Assembly (NCBI GenBank): GCA_002633005.1 | Contig: NMRA01000134.1 | Span: 525,696-589,695, forward strand | Reading direction: 5' to 3' | Source: Phoronis australis | Taxonomy: Eukaryota; Phoronida; Phoronidae | Length of the DNA stretch: 64,000 bases | Part shown: positions 1 to 12,171 of the stretch, one piece after another | How the letters are laid out: every line of letters begins with the position of its first letter | How positions within the stretch are numbered: the first letter of the stretch is position 1 | Position numbers and translations under genes: made by a program | Notes under the pieces: generated by a model | What the model was told of the DNA's origin: nothing | Seen by the model: only the letters and a program-made list of their open reading frames with translations | The model's database searches: none

Positions 1-655
1 TTCAATTATCAGGGAAAATATATTTTCAAACCTCACAAAAACAAACTTACAATATATACCTTTGTTGTCTAAATGTAAAAATTACGAACCGCAAACCTGA
101 GTAGTGAATTGTAGTCAATGAGCTGAATGTCGGCGATGGGAATGTATTGCAGCAGTGTTAGGAGTATGACACAGTATTTTTTAATCTCTTTGTCACAGGT
201 CTCATTCAGGGCCGGGTAGCTAATTTATGTTTTCATCTTGCCCTGCGGAGAACAGCTGCCAGCGGTCCGGCTCCGCCGGCTAAGAGCGTATACGAATGTT
301 TCTGGCTAAGTGGGAATTATTCCTTTTACTTTAAACTTATTAATACTTACATTATACCACTTTGGCACCAAGGCAAGTTTTCTACCTGAAGTTACTTTGC
401 CACCAAGTGGTATTCGTCAGCCGCCCGGCCGTAGCGAATTAAGTTGCGTCTAAATTTATATTTTCGCAAGTTTAACTGTCAGGATGTTCTAACTGTATAG
501 TAATTTTATTCAATAATTTGATGTTGCATGTTCATTGTTCTGTTTATACTGTTTGTTCGCCAGAGTTAATTAAACCCAGTAAACCACGCTTAGCCTAGTC
601 TCATGGGCCATAGTCGGCCCCGGTTGTTATTCAGTCGTTGACGCAGGACAGTTAC
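1..655. other. Non-coding, no gene recognised
   Basis: I see no reading frame with a recognisable domain and no convincing exon. A short imperfect inverted pair (TTGGCACCAAGGCAAG and TTGCCACCAAGTGG) lies near 360-410. Otherwise nothing can be assigned. Confidence 0.5.
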
Positions 656-671
656 CAGTGGCGGATCTACG
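656..671 (+). mobile_element. hAT-like terminal sequence (candidate)
   Basis: CAGTGGCGGATCTACG resembles the CAG-GGCGGATC start of many animal hAT-type terminal repeats. It lies about 1 kb from the transposase remnant at 1.7-2.2 kb. No matching inverted end was found on the far side, so the link is inference. Confidence 0.3.
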
Positions 672-1319
672 TTTTCAGTAAGGGGAGGGGTTTAGGATTC
701 CCGCAAAGGTCGAATCCGAGGCGCGTGGCGCCGAGCGGGGGCGCGAGTGTAGGACAACTTTTTGTTTTTGTAGACAAACAGTGAAATTTTCATGCATCCG
801 GGTACGTTTTTGGCACTTAACATGTCCCTGGAGTTTTTCTTAAGATATTAAAAAACCTTTCTCGATTTCGTCACATGAGCTTGGCTCATAAGTTTCGTGA
901 AACCATATTTGTGCACATCTGGGTATGAATCACACCACCAGCAAAAATTTTTGTTGGAACATCTGCTTACACACACCTTTTTAGCATACGAAAAAGTGTG
1001 GTGTGTATACAGGGGTTTAGACAACTACCAAATATTCAAGAGCATAAGGAGCACCGTCGGGGCGTAAAAACTTGAATATCAGATGATCGCAACAGCCTCA
1101 AGCTGTTTAAGAACGAAGACCTGTACTGTTAGTCCGGAAATAAACATGTGTTCTGTCTCGTTACGACTGAGAAAAACTGGCTAACGATGGTGCTCTCAGC
1201 TCATAGTCTATTATAAAAAGCGACAATAAACAATCAAGTATCACTTGATTAATTAAGCTGAATCACGTTGACAACAATTGAAAAACGTCAAATGTATCAT
1301 GAAACAAATCATCTGAAAA

Positions 1320-1645
1320 CAGTTTCACGAAACCAAAACATTCTGTACACCGTAGTGAAAAGATCAGTATACAGGAGCAGTTCGCAGAGGAACCAGATGT
1401 ACACTGAGAGTACACTAAAGCTCTGGCCTGGTCCGTCACGAGACCAAAAGTACACCTGTGCTTATTATCCCTATAAAAATAGTTGATCTGTCGCGGGACC
1501 AAACAGTACTGGCTGAGATAAGTAGCTTTACAAAGCACACTTTGGTAAAAAGCATCACAAGAATAGTTCGCTGAGGGACCAGAAGTAAACTGAAACTAGA
1601 TATCTACACAAATCAAGCTGGCCTGGTCCGTCGCGAGACTTAAAG
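1320..1645. repeat. Degenerate tandem repeat, GGTCCGTCGCGAGAC-like
   Basis: Five or so diverged copies of a roughly 60-75 bp unit can be followed by the recurring phrase 'GTC(G/A)CGAGACCAAAAGTACAC' and its variants (near 1385, 1430, 1490, 1570 and 1625). The copies are too diverged to give a clean consensus by eye. Confidence 0.45.
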
Positions 1646-1724
1646 CGTACTTTGCAAAAAAAATTGAATTGAAAACTTCTCTTTAGATACTTTTTAATCC
1701 CCAGTGGTTGCTCATACATATAGT

Positions 1725-2240
1725 TTACACATCTAGTGGTCAACTGCTGCGACAGGTTGTCTAGAAAGGGTTTTCGCACCGTTCTGTAGTACTCACTGGA
1801 AGAAACGAAACAAGTATTGGGTACAGATTTAATTACGCACAACGTGAAATAGATTTTGGATATGAAGCAGATAGGCTCAAGTGGAAATACAAACCAGAAT
1901 CAGATTCTGTGCGCTCGTAGACCCTCTGCTGTACTGGATAAATTTGGCATGTCCAAAAATAATTTCTATTTCGTTTTCATTGTACACAAGCATAAAAAAC
2001 CGTCATTATTACAAACTGTGTAGAATTATAACTTATTACCTGGGTGTTTCTCCAGGAACATTGGTCCTATCTTCTGTTGTCTAGACTGCCGAGGAATCTG
2101 TACATCGGATCCAATGGTTTGCTCCTCTTGGAACCATTCTACCCAGACATCTGCGACGTTATTTCCCAACATTTGCACTTCGTCAACTGCTGTGTCAATG
2201 TGCTTGTACGCCTCTACAATGTCAGCATCTCGTTTCGCAG
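1725..2240 (-). mobile_element. Decayed hAT-superfamily transposase, C-terminal part
   Basis: Two minus-strand blocks keep the signature of the hAT transposases that resemble animal '52 kDa repressor of PKR inhibitor' and ZMYM-like proteins. The upstream block (about 2240-2043) reads RDADIVEAYKHIDTA, then SRQQKIGP, matching the family's 'DI..AY..i......R.nv......W' and 'PR...RQ..r.n' stretch. The downstream block (about 1842-1725) reads SSEYYRTVRKPFLDNLSQQL, matching 'P.eYYR..v.ipfLD.l...L..RF'. About 200 bp with stops separates them, and no intact zinc finger or dimerisation region was found, so the copy is dead. Identification rests on motif memory; a translated search against hAT transposases would settle it. 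Confidence 0.6.
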
Positions 2241-4739
2241 CTCAGTTGGCACTAAGTCCCTGAGGTTACCAAGTCCATTCAAAAGACTTACAGCATGCGC
2301 AACTAAATTTGATCTGTTCATCATGGACTACTTCAAACCTTGACGATGTATCTCAAGACCCATTTGCATCTCTTGCAATTTTCGAAATAAACGTCCCAAT
2401 GTCTGAACGCTTGAAACCCGAAGTACTAACATCAAATAAATGCCCATGGGCATGGGCGTTTCGTCGGGTGGGCCTTTCTGCGGAAATTCCCAGTATAGAA
2501 AACGGCAGTGGTGCTTATTGCAGGTAGAAGGACGGTAGGTGTTGAGGTCGGCACTACGGCTCCTTAGGAGGCCTATTGAACATCGCACGAGTCCCGCAAG
2601 ACTTTGTTGTGAAAATACAGCCTCCCGCAATTTCTGGTACTGTACACTGTTCGCGAACTGAATGTGGTCACTTTCTCAACATGAGTGCCCCCTTGGTCAT
2701 TCCTTGTATAGACATAACTTGTTAAGAGTACATCTTCAAACAGACTCGCGACCAGACCACGGCGCCCGCCACAATAGCAATTCTTCGGAAAACGATTTTT
2801 TTTTCAAAAGTATTACATGTACATGTACACTGTATGATACTGTGCAAGACAACTTCACTATACATCAGTGAAATTCGAGTTACAAACGTGTGGGGTGTAG
2901 TAGGATGACACTGCATGACCAATGAGGTAAAAACGTTGCACGTCAATTTACCTGAATATCAGGGTTGCGGCACTATAGTATTTCCTCTAATCAAATCAAA
3001 ACATATCTTAGAGTAAAAAAACTAGTTATCTAAAGACATCAGCTATAGAGTTGCTTTTTCAGCGGTGGATCCATCTAAAATGCTTGGCTACTTCAGAAGT
3101 GTCGACGGAAGCGCGCGCACAATTGATATCCGGGGTTTTGCCGATGAGCCACGAAGACTGACTCGAAGTGCGTTGATTTTCATAACAGCAATTCACAATG
3201 CAAAAAATATATTTTCAGAATGAACCCCACCCTTCGTATGTATACGACATTCTTGATTTTAACCATTTATTCCGGGGACGGACAACGGCATGCCTTCGTC
3301 TTTTGTCTGAGTGCGAGTGTTCTCGATCGGTCTGTACCGGGTCATCGGCTGCAGGTCCGAGCCCGGCAAAATAATTTCTGTCAAATTTTATTTTGCCATA
3401 TTTTGTCAACATTTTCAGTACAAAATGTCCCTATTTTGGTTTTATTGAAATTGAGGTCCGCTATCGATTATTTTATCCCCGTTTGTAGGCTGGTAACGGA
3501 CACTGCTCCAGTCGCACAGCCTTCCTGAATGAATTGTACTTACAACACCTTCTTATTTGAAATGAGCTTTTCTCAAATAAATGAGCTTCGAAAAAAGGAC
3601 TTAAATCGTTTTACGGTATCGCGGTTAGTTCAAAATGGCGGTGTGATCTTAGGGTCGGAATCGTGAGTGACGCTTAATTTTTTTCGACTACGGATTGTGG
3701 TTATGGGATAAGTGCTGCGAGGTTCCCTGTACTGTCTTCTAACCGTTTAATAAGGGTTAAAAACGTGTGCTTCTAGGACTTTTGATTGGTTACGCCACTA
3801 AGCTTGGTTTCTCGAAAAGAAAACAACAGAAGGGGGGAATTATTTTGAATTTGTCAAAGACTATATTCCCGATTGTTTTTGTAAGGATAAAATCGACATT
3901 TTTGCAAAGAAATCTAAGCATAGCGTTTTTTGATCAAAACATTGATATCATGGGAACAGAATTGTTCGTAGAAAACTCGTACAGTTGATAAAGACTGGCA
4001 GAAGTGTATTTTCTTGATGCTTGTGTGCAGTGTACATTATTAACATATCAGCGTGTTCAAGATAAACATACCAGCAACCGTAAATAAAAGATTTCTGCTA
4101 CTTTTGGCGTGCAAGTGTTACTCATGAACCGTAACAGACTGCCACTGGCATGAAAAAGCCCTGCATTAAAGCTTAGTTATCTGCAGTTACTTCAAAAGAC
4201 CTTTAGTTTTTATGTTGGGTTGCCATGTGACAACTCCGGGGTTATTAGTTTCTGCGATTAATATGATCATTTAACTTGGAAAATCAACTTATATAAATTT
4301 AAAATCTAATTTTGTAATAAATTTCATGATGCTTCAGCGAACTTAGGTGCTAATGATTTCTCCCAATTTTAAAACACGAGGTGGGAGTTCAGTCTTGTGT
4401 AACGTTCAAATTTATACCCCAAAAGAATGATTTTGGAATGTTTTTGGCAACCTAATAAAGCGAATTTCACAATGATTGCACCCCTATTAAGGTCAAACTA
4501 CTCTAAAGGCATAAAGTATTTGTGTCTGAAGAAAATGTGCCTTTTAGGCCTACTTGAATTCAAACTTTTTTAAAACATGGATACCAAAGTCCTCAGTGGA
4601 GTCTGCCTCAACTGATCCGTATGCCGCCCGAACATCAAAGTCCTAACACCCGACCTGCTAAAAATTCAACTTCTCTCAAGCTAGGAACAACATTAAAACA
4701 CTCATTGTATTTGAATTGTTGTAATCGTCAACATCATTT
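2241..4739. other. Gene-free stretch
   Basis: Only short open frames with no recognised domain occur. The 2328-2630 minus frame is not convincingly part of the adjacent transposase. A GC-rich patch at about 3100-3370 holds another short minus frame that I could not identify. Confidence 0.45.
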
Positions 4740-5060
4740 CTATGGCGTCTTGTTATTGGTTAATTTTGTGGTTCCCCGGACCGGAGAGGAGAGAATGTAA
4801 ATGAGGCCTAGGCCTACTCTGGTGCATCTCAGATGTTCTGCAAACCTGACCGCATCTTCGGATGACGTGTTGTTATTTATGCGTCACTGGAGTAGTTTCA
4901 AAAAAGTAAGTACTCTTAAGAACCTAACTCGTGTCGGTGAACCTGTGTGATAATGCAACACTGAGAATATAGTCATGTGTGCCGCGAACTTCGCATCTGT
5001 GGTCTGCGGAACGAACACATTGGCCGCCAGGAGGCTGCAGACACTAGAGGACAGCACAAG
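4740..5060 (+). promoter_or_regulatory. Putative promoter and non-coding first exon of NKAPD1-like gene
   Basis: An inverted CCAAT box (TTATTGGTTAA, about 4752) precedes a more GC-rich stretch that ends in a good donor, CACAAG|GTATGT, after base 5060. The next exon (acceptor ATTTTCAG, exon from 6829) holds the NKAPD1 start codon, so a leader exon upstream is required and this is the best candidate. The transcription start is not visible. Confidence 0.35.
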
Positions 5061-5246
5061 GTATGTTTGTGGTTCAGCAATGGTTATGTTAACAAACGTG
5101 AAATAGTGTGTGTGTGGCCGACAGTATTCTAAAGATAACTTGCAAGTAATGATAGCTAACCCAACGGGGGGTATCTGTGTCTTTTTCTATAATTAGGCTG
5201 TTATGTATTGATGCCGGGAGAACCGGAATGGTACTCGGAAAATTGT

Positions 5247-5690
5247 GTGTGAAATCAGTCATTCACTCGACAACGTTCGCAGACAGTCTCCCCTGCTCAG
5301 TCAGAGTCAGACATTCATCATAATAATATACTAATACTTAGTCATATACTCATAGCCTTGCACTTGCCTTGGTGCTAAGCTGGCTGGCTACCCTGATCAC
5401 TACTCACTAGCTGCTCGCTGACACTCTGCAGTGCCTGACCTGCCTGTGGGCTGACTGAGTGACGGCAGAAATCAGTCTTTCACTCCCGACAACATTCGCA
5501 GCCTCACCTGAGTGATCACCGACACTGCCTGTAGTGCCTGACCTGCCTGTGGTCTGACTGAGTGACAGTGACAGACAGAAATCAGTCTTTCACTCGACAA
5601 CATTCGCAGACTCACCTGAGTGATCACTGACACTGTCTGTAGTGCATGGCCTGTCTGTGGTCTGACTGAGTGACAGTGACAGGCTAGACC
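5247..5690. repeat. About 110-bp tandem repeat
   Basis: The phrase CAGAAATCAGTCTTTCACTC recurs at 5466 and 5576, giving a 110 bp period. A more diverged copy begins near 5247. Units contain many short GACTGAGTGACAG-type sub-repeats. It lies in the putative first intron of the NKAPD1-like gene. Confidence 0.7.
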
Positions 5691-6381
5691 TGTCCTAGCT
5701 TTGACTCAGTGTAAACTTGACTAACTCAATGTGTGTATTTTGGTGCTAGTCTTCATGCAGCTGGCAGGCTATAGGTTTCCATTATGACTTGTGTGTGTAA
5801 AAATGGCCAAATAAAATCTGACACAGAACTAATGTCATGAAAATCTACACTCTTCCTTAAATTCGTTACCAGTGCTAAGAAACTGCATTCTGCTGTTAAA
5901 GTTGTGTAGCGATCTTATGCGTTGGCTTTCAGCGCCCAAGCCTTCAGTAGCATGAAACAGAGCGTCACCTATTGGCCAATTTCTTTTTTCTCTGATTCCT
6001 TAATCAACTGTTTGTGTATATATCACTATATATTATCAAAATTGGTTTCATTCGTTTTAAGGTTTTGCTATTTCAGTACCAGCAACCAAATTTCTGAGGA
6101 AATATTGCTTCGCCATTGAAGTTGTCACCATCTCCAAAAAGATGTCGCAAGAAATTAGTAAATGGCACGTGTCATGAGCTTGAGCCAATGTCATACTTTT
6201 CTTTGTTGCTAAAGCTGAAGAATCATTCAAGAAAATGACATTTATTTGATGGTTTTTCTCATGATGAGTAGGTGAGCAGTACTCGGGTGTTGTGGGCAGT
6301 GTGAAGTTTTGAGGTCTATGTGAAGTTCACACATTTGTAACCAGCCAGGTAGCTTTCTCCATGATAGCAAGTAGCAGCATG

Positions 6382-6490
6382 TGTTGATAAAAACACTGAT
6401 GGTTTTCAATCATCTTGACATGTCTTGGGGTTTATTAAAACACCGAAACATGTCAAGCCTATTGAAATCCATGGTTGTTTTTATCAGCAG
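6382..6490. repeat. Imperfect inverted repeat, hairpin or short MITE-like
   Basis: Arms of about 40 bp, GATAAAAACACTGATGG...TTGACATGT and ACATGTCAAG...CCATGGTTGTTTTTATC, flank a loop of about 20 bp. The outer flanks AGCAAGTAGCAGC and GCAGCTAGCT extend the symmetry. It could fold as a long hairpin. Confidence 0.6.
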
Positions 6491-6828
6491 CTAGCTTTAT
6501 GTAGACTTGCATCAAAATACCGCTGTTTATTAGGCTTTGAAATTTGACACCATCTGGGTAACTCTGCTTATTACCTTGTGAAACTTATACCTTGTGAAAC
6601 TTATACAAGCATGTGGAGCTAACGATCTCCGGAGGTGCATGCAAAATCTTGGAGTCAACCGACACTTACCTTCCCCGTTACAGCCGTTTGAGTGGAAAAC
6701 AATCTAATGGATTGTTATTTTCTTGCATCATTCTCCAGCAAAGAAAAGTCTGTCGACGACTTGAAAGCTCAGAAGATGAAGACGGGGGTTATATCACATT
6801 GTCAATACGCTATCTGATACATTTTCAG

Positions 6829-6913
6829 GTGCAAGTGTCATATTACAATGGTTTCCAGGATGGGTAAAGATTTGTTGAAAAACATGATTCTTCACACGGA
6901 CTCGCATAACAAG
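6829..6913 (+). CDS. NKAPD1: NKAPD1-like exon: leader plus residues 1-22
   Basis: The acceptor is CATTTTCAG ending at 6828 and the donor is AACAAG|GTCAGT after 6913. The ATG at 6848 begins MVSRMGKDLLKN; 19 bp of leader lie before it. The exon ends in phase 0. Confidence 0.88.
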
Positions 6914-9900
6914 GTCAGTTATCTTTTTGCATAGGCAAAAGTCAGGTTTTGATTTAGAGCACTTGTCATCTCAAATTGTTCCTTTTTTGTTAGCCAAATT
7001 GGTGGGGATTTCAGTGCTTCAAAAAAGCTGGCAGTTTGTTATTGCCTAGTTGACTTGCCGGGACATGTCATTTTGGGTGCCGAGCATGGCCTCACGGTAC
7101 ATTGTAGGGTGCCGAGCATGGCCTCATGATACATTGTAGGGTGCCGAGCATGGCCTCATGATACATTGTAGGGTGCCGAGCATGGCCTCATGATACATTG
7201 TAGGGTGCCGAGCATGGCCTCATGGTACATTGTAGGGTGCCGAGCATGGCCTCATGGTACATTGTAGGGTGCCGAGCATGGCCTCATGGTACATTGTAGG
7301 GTGCCGAGCATGGCCTCTTGGTACATTGTAGGGTGCCTAGCATGGCCTCTTGGTACATTGTACTAGTGTCAGTTCTTTACAAACCAAAAAATCACTACTC
7401 ATCTGAGTTGAGAACAAGTTGAGACCAATTTGCTCAGGAAGTGGTCTAAAAGTGGTCAAACGTTTCCTTCATAGACCACTTTAACTTTCAGTGAAGTCCA
7501 TTTGTTGCTTTTCAGACCCCAAAATGTAATAATGACCCCCAAAATGTAATAATGAACAAAGGCTAGTCATTGTTTTGAGCTTACAAAGTTAAAACTTCTA
7601 TTTCGTTTTTAATTAAAAATGCGTGTAATTAACTTCTGCTACCTTTACGTACACGGATTTTTCTTACGATTCGTTACAGATTGCCAAATTGTAGCCAATC
7701 ACAAGCACCGGTAAATAACCCATTACAAAATGCAACAACTCGCAGACACTGGTAATGATCTGTGGAAGGAGAGGCAAATTTTTTAGCGTGTCAAAAATCT
7801 TCCATGGATTGCTCAGGGATTGATTTATATGTAAAAAACGCGCAAAGGATTGCAAAGCGCTTGCAACAACTTTTAACCATTCAAAAACAAAAACAGCTTG
7901 TAAAAATCCATAAATGACTTGTAACAATTTTATTATACAATTTGACATGAATAATTCACGTTATATTTACATACTGTTTAGTATGTAATGATTCTTAAGT
8001 ATCTATTCGTAAGAGCATATGTAACAGATCGGAACTAACACGAAAGGCATTGATAAATCTGGAACATTCCGTAGAAAGGCTTTAAATTACACTTAAAATT
8101 ATACTAGTTCCCCACATCAACTCTTAACAAATCACAAAGAGTTGCTGTAAATAAATGGCAATAACTTGTAATGACCCATAAAGTACCGTAATAAGCTTGC
8201 AAGTTGGTGATGAAAGTAACCAATTTATGAGGATCTGTGAATTTTTTCTATCCATAAGAACTCATAAAAAAATTGTGTATGTGAAGGGGTATGAAATTAA
8301 CTCTACTAAAGATGGGCAGGTAAGAAATTAATGGCGAGAACAATCCAGTGTGTTTTCTATGCCATTTATTGCAATACATAAGCGACATCTATAGGCAAAA
8401 TATTACACATTGAACAGACACAATGATTAACTGAAGCTGATCACAGTCTTGATTTCAGTTGATTATTATATGTGTTCTGAGTCGGCGACGTGCAACTTAT
8501 AAACATGAGGCTGGGTCATTTCACTATTGTTGCAGCCATGCTTTCAATGGACGTCTGAAGAATAGTATTTAACTGTAATAACCCACAACTGTTATTTTGC
8601 CAACCCAACTTCTCTTTCATTCTAGGGAATAGTAAGCTCACACCTCTTACCTGCCAGTCTGACCCCTTCTCTTATAAGTGCTGTGCAACTAGGAGCACTA
8701 AAGGCTACTGTCTGATTAAACAAGTAGCAACAGAGTGTGCCGCCAGTGCATGTCACGTGCACAGTGATTCGTGTGGTGGTGTTTACATTGTCACTCCCTT
8801 GTGTAGAGAATATTCCTGTTTAACAAAGTCACGTAACCAAACTATGGAGTCAATGTCACTAGGAGTGATGGGCACATTGCTAGTGAAATAATGATTAAGA
8901 CCACATGACTCATTTCAGAGAGTTGAAATTGCCGAGATGTGGCAACAAAAAGAGACAATGTCAAGGACACAGAATTTCTTCAACCATGATGACAGGCTTG
9001 TGGGAGGCAAGAAGCGTGGGTACTCAGGCAGTTATGATGGTGAAGAACCAGGGCATAAGAAGAGTAGATCACTAAATATGGATGAGCCTTCCAGCACATA
9101 TTGGTCCAGGCAACTACAAAAGTTGGAGGAAGTTGACCCAGACCGGTAGGTGGACACTTTTTAGAGAATGCAAAGCTTCATTTTTCTGTCATGGGATTAA
9201 GGAATCAACTCCTGCTCTTTTTCTGTGGGGCCCAAGATGGACTGAAGGGTCCTGATGATAGCAAAAGTTGTCGCTGATATTGTGGTTTTGAAATTATATG
9301 TTTTGGGGACCCCTGACACAGGGTAACCAACCAGAAGAGTGTCCCCTAAAAGAAGGGGTCCAAAGCAATTGCCCCTTTGACATCTATTTACTAGGCACTG
9401 TCGACTATTCACACTGAGAAATCAAATTGGTTTTTAAACCACTAATTATTTTCAAGCTTAGCACACCAGCATCAAAACATGCAGCTCAAACATTGAGAGC
9501 ATCATTTGAGAATAAAGTCTAACTACACTAGTGTAGATGTTCATGCAAAATTTTTTAGAGCATTCCCAGCCATCCAACTCGCAAGACGTGAACTTTTGAT
9601 TTAGGCTACTTACCGGTTTACATTGGTCTCAACGTGTTCCTTACTCGGATGGGAAGGGATTCCTATGTTTGCAAAGATGTGACAGTTTGTTATTCGTTAA
9701 GATCATGCTTGGCACATAGAATGACACGCTATGACAGGCCAAATTGTAAAGCATTGTATCAAGAAACAATAAACAGTTCTGTTGAAGCGCTGAATACGGA
9801 ATAAGTTGAGACCAATTTCATAACGACAAATGGTCTAAATGTGATGGAAGGCAATTTATAAGTGCAATGAAACAGAAAGAGCATCGCTAAACAAGTCTTT

Positions 9901-11715
9901 TTTCTTCTGGTCTAGTTAGAGTCAAGCCTCTGGGTTTGATTTTCAACTTGATTGTGACTTTTAATGTGTCTTGTTATCATGGAGACTGCATCTGTCAGGC
10001 TTTAGCTTAGTGTGTATACTGACCACTTGCTAGGTTAGTTTATTGACATAGTTTTAATCGTGTGAAAGTGTACAATAAGTGACTCAAGCTTCCTCCTTAG
10101 CCTGTCTATTAGACACGGCAATGAAGTCATTGACAATAAATTCATTCACAATGACCTGCAGAAATAGTTGAATACTGTAGCTAGCATGGCTTGTAGACAG
10201 AAAGTAAATTACATACCGTATCACTTTTGTTGTCAACAGATGGGGCCACGGCGGGTATAAGGAGCTGTATCCTGAAGAATTCCACAGTGATAGATCTGAT
10301 GAAGAGCACGGGGCACAGCAGAAATGTCACAAGAAGTAGGTTTTGGACAGCATTAGACATTGATTTCTGGTGTTTGGACTAAATATGTCTCCTAAATAAA
10401 TAAATCTTGAAGCTTTTATCCAACTTCCTGCCTGATACTGAGTGTAGAGAACCTTGGGACGGAACTGCTGTTTCATAGTGTTGGCTAAACTCTCAACCGT
10501 TCTTCTAAAGAATGATTGAATCATGTGTGGAAACCCTCACTGCGTACTGTCTGTCTATGTCAAACTCATTTACCAGTAATTACAATTCTAATTTGCTTTT
10601 AGTATTTCACAGTATTCACTTTCAAGTTCACGGAACAGTCCCCTTAGTATGTAAAAGACCCTGTGCAGCTTTTTCTGGTGATACACACTAGACAAGAACT
10701 TTAAGGCCCCTACCATGTATTTTGTATCCATCTCAGTCATATCATGGAGTGTCAGTAATACACAAGTAGTACTGAAAGTAGAGTTTCAAAATAATTTTTT
10801 ATTAATATTATGCTCAGCTGAAGTTGTCCTAGTCTTGTCAAAATTAATTTTGCGTCATTTTATTTGATGTGTTAATTGACAAGTGCGCGTCGCAAGCAAT
10901 GTTTTGCACTCTCAATGTTGAACTTTGAATAAGATAGGCCCAAAAACTTTGAATGCCATTGGCCAAACTTCAACAAGCTTCTACCTCTGAGTCAATGAAT
11001 TCAGTTTTTGTTGGGTCTATTGAGTTGTGTTGATTCAGTATGACCCGGGTTCAACATCTTGAAATAAAATTTTTTCCAAGAAATTAAATGAATAGGTAGA
11101 ATTTCTAGTTTTTCAATTTTCATCAAAATGTATGGTGTGCAGAAGTGTGGTCTCTTACTAGGGTGTAGATGTTGGTGATTCAGACGTCTCCACCCTTTTT
11201 CTGTGGGACGCATTCACTAACACATTTCCCATTGGTCGGGGGCCACTGGAATATCATGTACCCCAGCAAGAGGTCATACCTTTGAACATAGTCAACAGGA
11301 AGCTGTAAGAAAACCATTCTGTCATATCTGTCATATGTATTGTGTTGGCCAATATGTAGTGTTAGGTGTAGTAAATGTAACCATAAACATCTCATGTAAT
11401 ATTCACAGGAAAAAACATAAAGTCAAGAAAAAGAAGAATTCAAAAGGCAGTGTGATGGAGGAAAGTGAGACATCTGATGGAGAAAGTATGGCAAAGAAAT
11501 CAAAACATAAAAGGAAAAAGAAGAGGGTGCATGTATGGAAGGAAACCGAGGGACAGTTTTCTGATTCAAGTGGCAGGTCTAAGGATGGCAGGACTAGTCA
11601 CAGCAGTGCAAATGGGAATCTCAAAACCGTTAAAACCAAGTCTGACACTTCAAGGAAATCACGAAATTGTGCCAAGAAATCTAAACATAAACATAAACAT
11701 AAGAAAAAAATCTGA
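6848..11715 (+). CDS. NKAPD1: NKAPD1-like protein (C11orf57 homologue), 4 coding exons
   Basis: The joined coding exons 6848-6913, 8919-9145, 10240-10335 and 11409-11715 total 696 bp and encode 231 residues. The N-terminus (GKDLLKNMILHTDSHNK) matches the start of vertebrate NKAPD1. The diagnostic block RWGHGGYKELYPEEF is created exactly across the exon 2/exon 3 junction, which supports that splice. The last exon is very basic (KKSKHKRKKKR, later KHKHKHKKK) and probably carries nuclear localisation signals. NKAPD1 is a nuclear, Lys/Ser-rich protein related to NKAP whose molecular role is poorly defined; I assign no function beyond homology. It is shorter than the human protein (about 290 residues) because the C-terminal low-complexity tail is reduced. 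The gene is convergent with ATP5PF downstream. The start codon was chosen because the upstream frame is closed and the N-terminus aligns with the family. Confidence 0.92.
7075..7362 (+). repeat. 32-bp minisatellite, 9 copies
   Basis: Nine head-to-tail copies of a 32 bp unit (core GTGCCGAGCATGGCCTCATG, then a TACATTGTAG spacer) start every 32 bp from 7075. Copies differ at only a few positions. It is intronic in the NKAPD1-like gene. Confidence 0.97.
7500..8260. repeat. Diverged simple-motif region (CTTGTAACAA / AATGACCCATAA)
   Basis: Variants of CTTGTAACAA, CTTGCAACAAC, CTTGTAATGACCCATAAA and TAATAACCCATTACAA recur throughout, on both strands. This looks like an old degenerate satellite or MITE-derived intron sequence. 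A minus frame at 7664-7948 is a by-product of it. Confidence 0.4.
8919..9145 (+). CDS. NKAPD1: NKAPD1-like exon: residues 23-98
   Basis: The acceptor is ATTTCAG before 8919 and the donor is GACCG|GTAGGT after 9145. It encodes RVEIAEMWQQKE (compare the EE.DMWK region of human NKAPD1), a basic stretch GGKKRG, then YWSRQLQKLEEVDPD. The terminal CG is completed to Arg by the next exon. Confidence 0.9.
10240..10335 (+). CDS. NKAPD1: NKAPD1-like exon: conserved WGHGGYKELYPEEF block
   Basis: The acceptor is TCAACAG before 10240 and the donor is AAGAA|GTAGGT after 10335. This is the most conserved exon and the strongest evidence for the family assignment. Confidence 0.92.
11409..11715 (+). CDS. NKAPD1: NKAPD1-like terminal exon: basic Lys/Ser-rich tail
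   Basis: The acceptor is ATTCACAG before 11409. It encodes KKHKVKKKKN, an acidic/serine segment and two further Lys/His-rich clusters before TGA. Reading frame and charge pattern match the NKAPD1 tail, though residue-level conservation is low here. Confidence 0.88.
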
Positions 11716-12165
11716 ACTTGACTTTAGAAGTGGTCCAAAGAAACGAATGTTTTTTTGTATTCCGTAAAGCCTGCGTATTGTTATGCATGGCGATTAATTG
11801 TTAAATTCAGACATTAACTCACGAGACTTATCTGTCAAGCCTGGTCACTTCTGAATTTGGGAAGTCTTACAAGTTGTTGCCTTTGTGATCCTCTATTGCA
11901 AAATAGTAAAAAAAATCTTATTAGCTTTGATATTGTAAGTTAGCCTTGAATTAACTTTTGTGACTATACCGTAGAAGTTGGTTTCAACTGATGCTACAGC
12001 GACCAAATGTTCAGTTTTCAAAACCATGGCAACAAGTGGTACTGTAATTATCTGTGAATAACAAATATTCATATGCAGGACTACTAATAGAGCATGGCTT
12101 TGTATTGAACATATTGGTAAAATCAAACGCAGCAGAAAATTGGAAAGTGACGCAGTTCTTAGAAC

Positions 12166-12171
12166 AATAAA
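12166..12171 (+). terminator. Candidate poly(A) signal of NKAPD1-like gene
   Basis: An AATAAA hexamer lies about 450 nt after the NKAPD1-like stop codon. It is the first canonical hexamer I noticed downstream. Transcript data would be needed to confirm use. Confidence 0.45.

Noticed and set aside
3215-3412. GC-rich minus frame of 65 codons as a gene fragment
   Set aside because: No recognisable motif and no supporting splice sites; left as unassigned.
7075-7362. CRISPR-like array
   Set aside because: Repeats are directly contiguous 32-bp units with no unique spacers, and the host is clearly eukaryotic.
11465-11767. Second plus frame over the NKAPD1-like terminal exon
   Set aside because: It is out of frame with the splice-supported, family-matching reading; its openness is a shadow of the Lys-rich codons.
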